NCBI GenBank assembly: GCA_021156385.1
Contig: JAJNDL010000020.1
Location: 1-9,776, forward strand
Direction: 5' to 3'
DNA from: Moraxellaceae bacterium
Lineage (GTDB): Bacteria; Pseudomonadota; Gammaproteobacteria; Pseudomonadales; Moraxellaceae
Length of the DNA stretch: 9,776 nucleotides
A program made the translations under genes and the position numbers. The notes under the pieces are model-generated. The model saw only the letters and a program-made list of their open reading frames with translations. It searched no databases and had not been told where the DNA came from. The stretch's first letter is position 1, and each line of letters opens with the position of its first letter. Positions 6,101-9,776 of the stretch are shown piece by piece.

Positions 6101-7439
6101 CCGTGCTGGCACTAGACGCATTGGCCGGCAGGGTCAGCGTCGCGCTGGCACTGGTGGGATCATGGACGGGTGCAGTACAGCTGACTTCGTGCGTGACGTT
6201 GTCTTCGGTACAGAACGGCGCGAGGTTGCTGGTGGCGAAGGCACGCACCTCGACCGATGCCGCCGCGGTGTCGGTGGTCGACGAGGTGACATAGAGCCAG
6301 GCCTTCTCGATGGTCGAATCGCTCAGCACCGGAATGTTCGGGAAGCGCAGGCCGACATGGTTGCGGATGGCGTCCGGAATGGCGGCGGGATAGAGCACGC
6401 CCGGGCGGTAACTCACGACCCCGGTACCGCCTTCCGGCCATTCGATGTCGTCGAATGAGTGCTTGATGCCGAGCACCATGTCGATGGGCGCGGTGATGCA
6501 GCTGTCGGTGCGCTGGGAACCCGTGATGGAGTAGCTGATGATCAGGTAGGGCGCGGCCGCCTTGTTGCCTTCGCGGGCCCAGACATCGGCCAGGCGGCTG
6601 CCGCCATCGGCCTTGACGCGCAGGCCCAGGGCATTGCCGCCGCACCAGTCACTGCGGTTGACCACGTCCTGCACGAGGTCGGTCACGTCCACGAAGAAAG
6701 TACCGACGCCCTCGTCGGTGCTCAGGCTGGAATCGCTGCTCCAGCTCGTGCGGTCGGCGACACCATCCCCGCCAAACGCCACCGAGTTGCCGGTCTTGTC
6801 GATCGCCAGCTTCAGCGAACCAGGGATGCGGTCACTGTCGCTGCGGGTGAAGTGCAGCACGGCGCCGGTGATGGTGGCGTTGCGCGGAATCTGGAGGTCG
6901 GCGAAGCGCAGGCCGAGCGCATTCATGCCGCTGCCCACACCGTAGGTGGTGCCATCGAAGGTGGTACCGGACACGTCGTCGGCATCGCTGGCCAGGCGGC
7001 CTTCCAGCGAGGAACGCTCGGTGAAGGAGTCGGGCACGAAGGAGCCCAGCCTCAGCGCGGGATAGCGGGTCCAGCCGCCATCGTTGGCATCCGGGTTGAA
7101 ACGGACGTAGCCCATCTTGACGAAGTCGGGGGCGGGTTTCACGACGGCCTGGCCGGTGGTCGGCTCCGGCTCGCCGAGCAGCACCTTGCGCATGGCCTCG
7201 CGCAGGGCACCGATCCGGGTGATGCCGCCCGGGCAGTTCTCGAGGCAGTCGCGCATGGAGCCGGAGCTGTCCAGCACCATCATCATCACCGGCGTGACAT
7301 CGCCGCTGAAGTCGACTTCGCGGGCATACACCTCGGTGTCGCTGGCGAAGGCCGGCGCCAGGGTCCACATGCCGAGCAGGAAGGCAAACGTCGCCGACTT
7401 CCAGCGCGGCAACGGGCCACGCAGGTTACGAAAATCCAT
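3156..7439 (-). CDS. pilY1: PilC/PilY1-family type IV pilus tip protein with split VWA domain
   Basis: This is a 1427-residue surface protein. PilY1 proteins sit at the tip of type IV pili and act in pilus assembly, adhesion and surface sensing. A Sec signal peptide (1-33) ends in AFA before SDTEVY. A VWA domain opens with the MIDAS motif DSSGS (57-61) and resumes after a roughly 400-residue insert with the MIDAS threonine in SGGTPL (Thr541) and YLMSDGEPN (Asp611). The insert (about 105-512) holds two tandem beta-rich repeats. The C-terminal half (about 740-1420) is the PilY1 beta-propeller, with HSQPLLVSYG (924-933), NTVYFSDMDGMLHAVNA (951-967), FFGGGYDP (1090-1097) and YVGDLGGQVWRIDL (1168-1181). 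Calcium-loop motifs DTDRDGFVD (1157-1165) and DTNGDGVID (1357-1365) are present. The open frame extends to 7580, but ATG 7439 gives the signal peptide and follows GGGGG at 6 bases. No minor pilin genes adjoin it, which is unusual. Confidence 0.93.
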   Translation of the reverse strand: MDFRNLRGPLPRWKSATFAFLLGMWTLAPAFASDTEVYAREVDFSGDVTPVMMMVLDSSGSMRDCLENCPGGITRIGALREAMRKVLLGEPEPTTGQAVVKPAPDFVKMGYVRFNPDANDGGWTRYPALRLGSFVPDSFTERSSLEGRLASDADDVSGTTFDGTTYGVGSGMNALGLRFADLQIPRNATITGAVLHFTRSDSDRIPGSLKLAIDKTGNSVAFGGDGVADRTSWSSDSSLSTDEGVGTFFVDVTDLVQDVVNRSDWCGGNALGLRVKADGGSRLADVWAREGNKAAAPYLIISYSITGSQRTDSCITAPIDMVLGIKHSFDDIEWPEGGTGVVSYRPGVLYPAAIPDAIRNHVGLRFPNIPVLSDSTIEKAWLYVTSSTTDTAAASVEVRAFATSNLAPFCTEDNVTHEVSCTAPVHDPTSASATLTLPANASSASTDGIHRAIDVKDLVAEVTSRPGWNPGNALGFRLRSADPNATSSNSTIYAVDSTLSRAAYLHIVARKRFTNLNEIDKTARQDLYDDVNARLYASGGTPLGDAYAEAARYMLGMQPYITDTFTSTFDDQTVEQTYYQPDPRTASAGRYVSPLEQVSECSANYIYLMSDGEPNNASNVNNNSGGITSGYNAACNAYSRIPSSSGNASANFACMVSVAQHLASGNNQKRALIRTNTVLFDNALTGAVVTDMERVAKDYGKGKFFHAKTSSQLTDSLLSSLTMLIDQSGSMTAPGVAVNQFNRLTHLDQLYYSVFDPEPNRARWLGNVKRYRLDFIETPNGDGTTTDSAQIVDALGNNAVDSATSFFSSTARSFWSDVIDGDKATLGGAASRLPAPASRVIYTNVNADAPLALQDLRALTTTEVSDATTLTGLSATQFNNLRNWLLGYRIDIVDTTVFPNVIRNTAVTVSSTTLPRNQIGGVLHSQPLLVSYGYSGSDPNAAAGNAALQDNTVYFSDMDGMLHAVNANTGVEVFAFMPRELLQRADEVAINAAQTLPEFGLDLTWTVWRKDANNDLRISAADGDHVLLFGGMRMGGSNYYALDVTNRSSPRLKWVIRGGSSGAFANLGQTWSRPALARVKIAGVEKTVMFFGGGYDPKHETAGFNAITNAADTKGNQLYIVDPDTGSVLWWASNTAAASLTAPAMKFSITAEPRVVDTDRDGFVDAVYVGDLGGQVWRIDLDNANTGAAGLGVRARLLANLGQGGTANSANHRRFYEPPSVALARDPAGESYLTVALGSGYRSHPLDTATQDYFYVLKDRDALRTDLLTTSTLQATITQSDLGSIDLDSTAGAGTAAGWKLALPGTGEKVLAAAISLFGEVLFTTYVPDLSSSSTCAPVIGLSNLYRVSLFDGAAVDTNGDGVIDSRSLPGLVHGMAGPPQVLVGSKEADGTGEGRNVIITGTGVIRNRNFGGAVQRLRWYEKFKSN
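5904..7127 (-). repeat. Two tandem protein-domain repeats nested in the PilY1 VWA domain
   Basis: Residues about 105-305 and 316-512 of PilY1 align as two diverged copies. Copy 1 has ALGLRFADLQIP...ATITGAVLHFT; copy 2 has HVGLRFPNIPVL...STIEKAWLYVT. Copy 1 continues with FVDVTDLVQDVVNRSDW and GNALGLRVKAD, copy 2 with AIDVKDLVAEVTSRPGW and GNALGFRLRSAD. Both end in an alternating hydrophobic strand (APYLIISY and AAYLHIVAR). The pattern resembles DNRLRE/CBM96-like jelly-roll domains of cell-surface proteins. The repeat is visible at the protein level only. Domain identity is inference. Confidence 0.7.
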
Positions 7440-7444
7440 GTCAC

Positions 7445-7456
7445 ACCCCCGGGGGT
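7445..7456. repeat. Perfect palindrome ACCCCCGGGGGT at the pilY1 ribosome-binding region
   Basis: The 12-base palindrome ends 5 bases before the pilY1 ATG, and its GGGGG half (minus strand) is the best available Shine-Dalgarno-like sequence. Folding it or binding a protein to it could limit translation initiation. A purine-rich AGAGAGG lies just upstream at a distance too large for normal use. Confidence 0.5.
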
Positions 7457-7489
7457 TTCCTCTCTCTGTTTTATGCAGGCGCCAGCTCC

Positions 7490-7501
7490 CGCGCATGCGC
7501 G
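7490..7501. repeat. Perfect palindrome CGCGCATGCGCG
   Basis: This 12-base perfect palindrome lies about 50 bases before the pilY1 start. It would overlap the -35 position of a promoter using the weak CATAAA at 7470-7475 as its -10. It could be an operator, but alternating CG/GC palindromes also arise by chance in GC-rich DNA. Confidence 0.35.
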
Positions 7502-7769
7502 CAGGGCTGTACGCCTTCGCAACGGCTGCTGCGGGCAGCGGCCATGGCGACGGCAACGTCGGACAAAACGAAAACTGCAACTGTCACTGCGAGGGATCAG
7601 CGTGGCCAACGACCCTGATGGCACGCTCTCCGGAGACAGGTCTTGACGTCCATTTGCCTGGCGGAATTTTTGCCGGCCAACTCTACACAGCAAGCATTAG
7701 TGAACGCCAGTGCAAATAGTCGGGGCAGGCATTACAAATCCGGGCCTGGCGAGGTGGATATTCCCCGGT

Positions 7770-7785
7770 CGTGAACACTGTCACG
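7770..7785. promoter_or_regulatory. CRP/Vfr/Clp-like palindrome
   Basis: CGTGA, six bases, then TCACG: the core GTGA-N6-TCAC is the invariant part of CRP-family operators (TGTGA-N6-TCACA). It lies about 330 bases upstream of the pilY1 start and 77 bases beyond the RND stop codon. CRP-family proteins (Vfr in Pseudomonas, Clp in xanthomonads) control pili and surface factors, so pilY1 is the likely target if the site is real. The flanking CCGG/CCGG bases extend the symmetry with one bulge, so it could instead be an RNA hairpin. Confidence 0.3.
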
Positions 7786-7803
7786 CCGGTTCGGTCCGCC
7801 CGG

Positions 7804-7839
7804 CCCGGCCAGAAGGACAGCAGAGGTCTTCTGACCGGG
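7804..7839 (-). terminator. Hairpin downstream of the RND permease gene
   Basis: On the minus strand, CCCGGTCAGAAG pairs with CTTCTGGCCGGG around a 12-base loop, beginning 23 bases after the permease stop codon. The single imperfection is a U-G wobble in the minus-strand RNA but a C-A mismatch in plus-strand RNA, which favours a role for the minus-strand transcript. No U-tract follows. Confidence 0.5.
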
Positions 7840-7861
7840 TGGCGAGGCTCCGGCAGCGTCC

Positions 7862-9776
7862 TCAGAACCGCGGCTTGTCCTGGTGCTTCGCATCCTCTTC
7901 CTCATAGGCATGCGTGTAGACCTTCATCTGCCGCTCGCTGATGGGGAAGAACTTGCGCACGATCACGAAGAACACCGGCACCAGGAAGATGGCCAGCAGG
8001 GTCGCCGTGATCATGCCGCCCATCACGCCGGTGCCGATGGCACGCTGGCTGGACGAGCCGGCCCCGCTGGCCAGGGCCAGCGGCATCACGCCGAGGATGA
8101 AGGCCAGCGAGGTCATCAGGATGGGGCGGAAGCGCAGGTGCACGGCTTCGAGGATCGCCTCCTTGACGCCCTTGCCCTGGGCCTGCAGGTCCTTGGCGAA
8201 CTCGATGATGAGGATGGCGTTCTTGGCCGAGAGGCCGACGATGGCGATGAGGCCCACCTTGAAGTAGACGTCGTCGGGCATGCCGCGCAATGTCACGCCG
8301 AGCACCGCGCCCAGGATGCCGAGCGGCACCACCAGGATCACTGCGAAGGGAATCGACCAGCTTTCATAAAGCGCTGCCAGCACCAGGAACACGGTGAGAA
8401 TGGAAAGCGCATACAGCAGCGGCGCCTGGGCACCGGACATGCGCTCCTCGAAGGACTGCCCCGACCACTCGAAGCCGAAGCCCGGCGGCAGCTTCTTCGC
8501 CAGCGCCTCCATTTCCGCCATGGCATCGCCCGTGCTCTTGCCCGGCGCCGCGGAGCCCGCGATCTTCACCGAGGGGAAGCCGTTGTAGCGCTCCAGGCGC
8601 GGCGAGCCCATCACCCACTTCGCCGTGGAGAAGGCGGAGAACGGCACCATCTGGCCCTGGGCATTGCGCACGCGCAGTTGCAGCACGTCCTCGGGCAGCA
8701 TGCGGCGCGTGGCGTCGGCCTGCACCAGCACGCGCTTGACGCGGCCCTGCATCACGAAGTCGTTCACATAGGCCGAGCCGAAGGTCACCGACAACGTGGC
8801 GTTGACGTCGGCGAGCTGCAGGCCCAGTGCCCGCGCCTTGTCGCGATCGACGTCGACCTGCAGCTGCGGCGCGTCCTCCTGCCCCTCGGGGCGTACGCCC
8901 ACCACGACCTTGCTCTGCGAGGCCAGGCCCAACATCATGTTGCGCGCCTCCATCAATTTCTCGTGGCCGTGTCCGGCGCGATCCTGCAGGCGCATGTCGA
9001 AGCCTGAGGAATTGCCGAGCTCGGGAATCGGCGGCGGATTGAGTGGGAAGACGAAGGCGTCCTTGATCGTCATGAAGTAACCGAAGGCACGGCCCACCAC
9101 GGCGCTGACATGCATGTCGTCGCTGTTGCGCTCGTCCCAGGGCTTCAGCGTCGTGAAGGCGATGCCGCCGTTCTGGCCGGCGCCGAAAAAGCTGAAACCG
9201 GCCACCGTCACCACACGGTCGACGGCCGGGTCGTTCATGTAGTGCTTCTCGAGCTTGTCGAGCACGGTCAGCGTGCGTTCCTGCGTCGCCCCGGTGGGCA
9301 GCATGACCACGCTGATCAGGTAGCCCTGGTCTTCTTCCGGCAGGAAGGAGGACGGCAGGCGCGTGAACAGCAGCACCGTTGCTGCCACCACCACGCCATA
9401 AATGATCATGTAGCGCCCGGCGCGGCCGATGATGCGCCCGACCAGGCTCTGGTAGCCGGTCGAGGTGCGCGCGAAGGCGCGGTTGAACCAGCCGAAGAAA
9501 CCCTTCTTCTCGTGGTGGTGGCCCGCCTCCACCTGCTTGAGCAGCGTCGCGCAGAGGGCCGGCGTCAGCGTCAGCGCCAGCAGCGCCGAGAACACCATGG
9601 AGGCCACCAGCGAGAGCGAGAACTGCCGGTAGATGTTGCCCACCGAGCCGGCGAAGAAGGCCATCGGAATGAACACTGCGGTCAGCACCAGCGTGATGCC
9701 GACGATGGCGCCGGAGATCTGGCCCATGGCCTTGCGCGTGGCCTCGCGCGCCGGCAGGCCTTCCTCGCTCATGATG
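7862..9776 (-). CDS. AcrB/MexB-type RND multidrug efflux permease (C-terminal part)
   Basis: The last 638 residues of an inner-membrane hydrophobe/amphiphile efflux (HAE1) permease are present; the first part lies beyond the right edge. Such proteins form a trimer that pumps drugs, detergents and solvents through an adaptor and an outer-membrane channel, powered by protons. Counting from the Met at 9772, the sequence covers membrane segments 5-6 (about 22-80), segment 7 (about 121-137), the second periplasmic porter/docking half (about 142-445) and segments 8-12 (about 450-606). Conserved stretches are FFGAGQNGGIAFTTLKPW (195-212), SGFDMRLQDRAGHGHEKL (256-273), AALYESWSIPF (466-476), GLSAKNAILIIEFAKDL (513-529, with the proton-relay Lys517) and SLAFILGVMPLALASGAG (555-572). 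The paired relay aspartates lie just outside the window. The C-terminus is complete and no outer-membrane channel gene follows it. Confidence 0.95.
   Translation of the reverse strand, partial: IMSEEGLPAREATRKAMGQISGAIVGITLVLTAVFIPMAFFAGSVGNIYRQFSLSLVASMVFSALLALTLTPALCATLLKQVEAGHHHEKKGFFGWFNRAFARTSTGYQSLVGRIIGRAGRYMIIYGVVVAATVLLFTRLPSSFLPEEDQGYLISVVMLPTGATQERTLTVLDKLEKHYMNDPAVDRVVTVAGFSFFGAGQNGGIAFTTLKPWDERNSDDMHVSAVVGRAFGYFMTIKDAFVFPLNPPPIPELGNSSGFDMRLQDRAGHGHEKLMEARNMMLGLASQSKVVVGVRPEGQEDAPQLQVDVDRDKARALGLQLADVNATLSVTFGSAYVNDFVMQGRVKRVLVQADATRRMLPEDVLQLRVRNAQGQMVPFSAFSTAKWVMGSPRLERYNGFPSVKIAGSAAPGKSTGDAMAEMEALAKKLPPGFGFEWSGQSFEERMSGAQAPLLYALSILTVFLVLAALYESWSIPFAVILVVPLGILGAVLGVTLRGMPDDVYFKVGLIAIVGLSAKNAILIIEFAKDLQAQGKGVKEAILEAVHLRFRPILMTSLAFILGVMPLALASGAGSSSQRAIGTGVMGGMITATLLAIFLVPVFFVIVRKFFPISERQMKVYTHAYEEEDAKHQDKPRF

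Larger units (their letters stand above)
7440..7861. other. 422-base gene-free region upstream of pilY1
   Basis: No credible gene is present. Plus-strand open frames here (for example 7710-7907) lack a ribosome-binding site and run into antisense of the RND gene. The region holds the pilY1 leader and presumably its promoter. It also has two perfect 12-base palindromes (7445-7456, 7490-7501), an imperfect 9-base inverted repeat around a T-rich loop (7654-7662 with 7672-7680), a CRP-like palindrome (7770-7785) and the hairpin behind the RND gene. A minus-strand TGTAAT at 7731-7736 matches the -10 consensus at five of six positions but has no good -35. A second candidate is CATAAA at 7470-7475. 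The stretch is less GC-rich than its surroundings, as expected of regulatory DNA. No c-di-GMP riboswitch consensus was recognised. Confidence 0.6.

Noticed and set aside
7440..7580. A 47-codon N-terminal extension of pilY1 to an ATG at 7580
   Set aside because: The extension would bury the clear signal peptide behind unrelated residues. ATG 7439 gives a classic Sec signal with AFA cleavage.
6459..7646. A 395-codon plus-strand open frame running through the pilY1 start into the upstream region
   Set aside because: Most of it is antisense to the PilY1 signal peptide and VWA region; the part beyond 7439 shows no motif and no initiation signal.
7661..7677. A sigma-54-like GG-N10-GC element upstream of pilY1 on the minus strand
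   Set aside because: Only the GGCA and GC bases fit. The TTGC half reads CCGC, so the match is poor for sigma-54.
7440..7861. A c-di-GMP riboswitch (GEMM type) in the long leader of pilY1
   Set aside because: The conserved GEMM core could not be found in the right order; short resemblances near 7640-7660 do not extend.

Overview
The window is a GC-rich chromosomal segment from a Gram-negative bacterium. The gene types support this: a tripartite RND drug-efflux permease, a PilC/PilY1 type IV pilus tip protein, a lipoprotein with a glycine zipper, and a CHASE3-GGDEF signalling protein. Together with the close AcrB/MexB-like sequence, they suggest a gammaproteobacterium, possibly of the Xanthomonadales/Nevskiales type. 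The sequence alone does not fix the genus. No tRNA, rRNA, CRISPR array, insertion sequence or other mobile element was seen.

Layout from left to right. (1) 1-380, minus: the first 126 codons of a metallo-beta-lactamase-fold hydrolase of the RomA/NAPE-PLD type, cut by the window edge. (2) 385-1572, minus: a membrane-bound CHASE3-GGDEF protein whose signature is GADEF instead of GGDEF and whose inhibitory RxxD site is intact. It ends 4 bases before the hydrolase starts, so the two are probably co-transcribed. (3) 1731-2759, minus: an exported endonuclease/exonuclease/phosphatase (EEP) family protein. (4) 2750-3112, plus: a small outer-membrane lipoprotein with a glycine zipper, divergent from the EEP gene and overlapping its 5' end. 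(5) 3113-3149: a strong hairpin between convergent genes. (6) 3156-7439, minus: a 1427-residue PilY1-family protein whose von Willebrand A (VWA) domain is interrupted by about 400 residues containing two tandem beta-rich repeats. (7) 7440-7861: a 422-base gene-free region with several palindromes. (8) 7862-9776, minus: the C-terminal 60 percent of an AcrB/MexB-type RND permease, cut by the window edge.

The genes look mostly like independent surface and signalling functions rather than one dedicated system. The most distinctive element is the PilY1 protein. It stands alone, flanked by terminator-like hairpins and without the minor pilin genes that usually accompany pilY1. Its metal-binding VWA fold appears to carry a two-domain, possibly ligand-binding, insert. 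A c-di-GMP-type protein lies nearby, and c-di-GMP and PilY1 are linked in other bacteria, but nothing here shows a direct connection.
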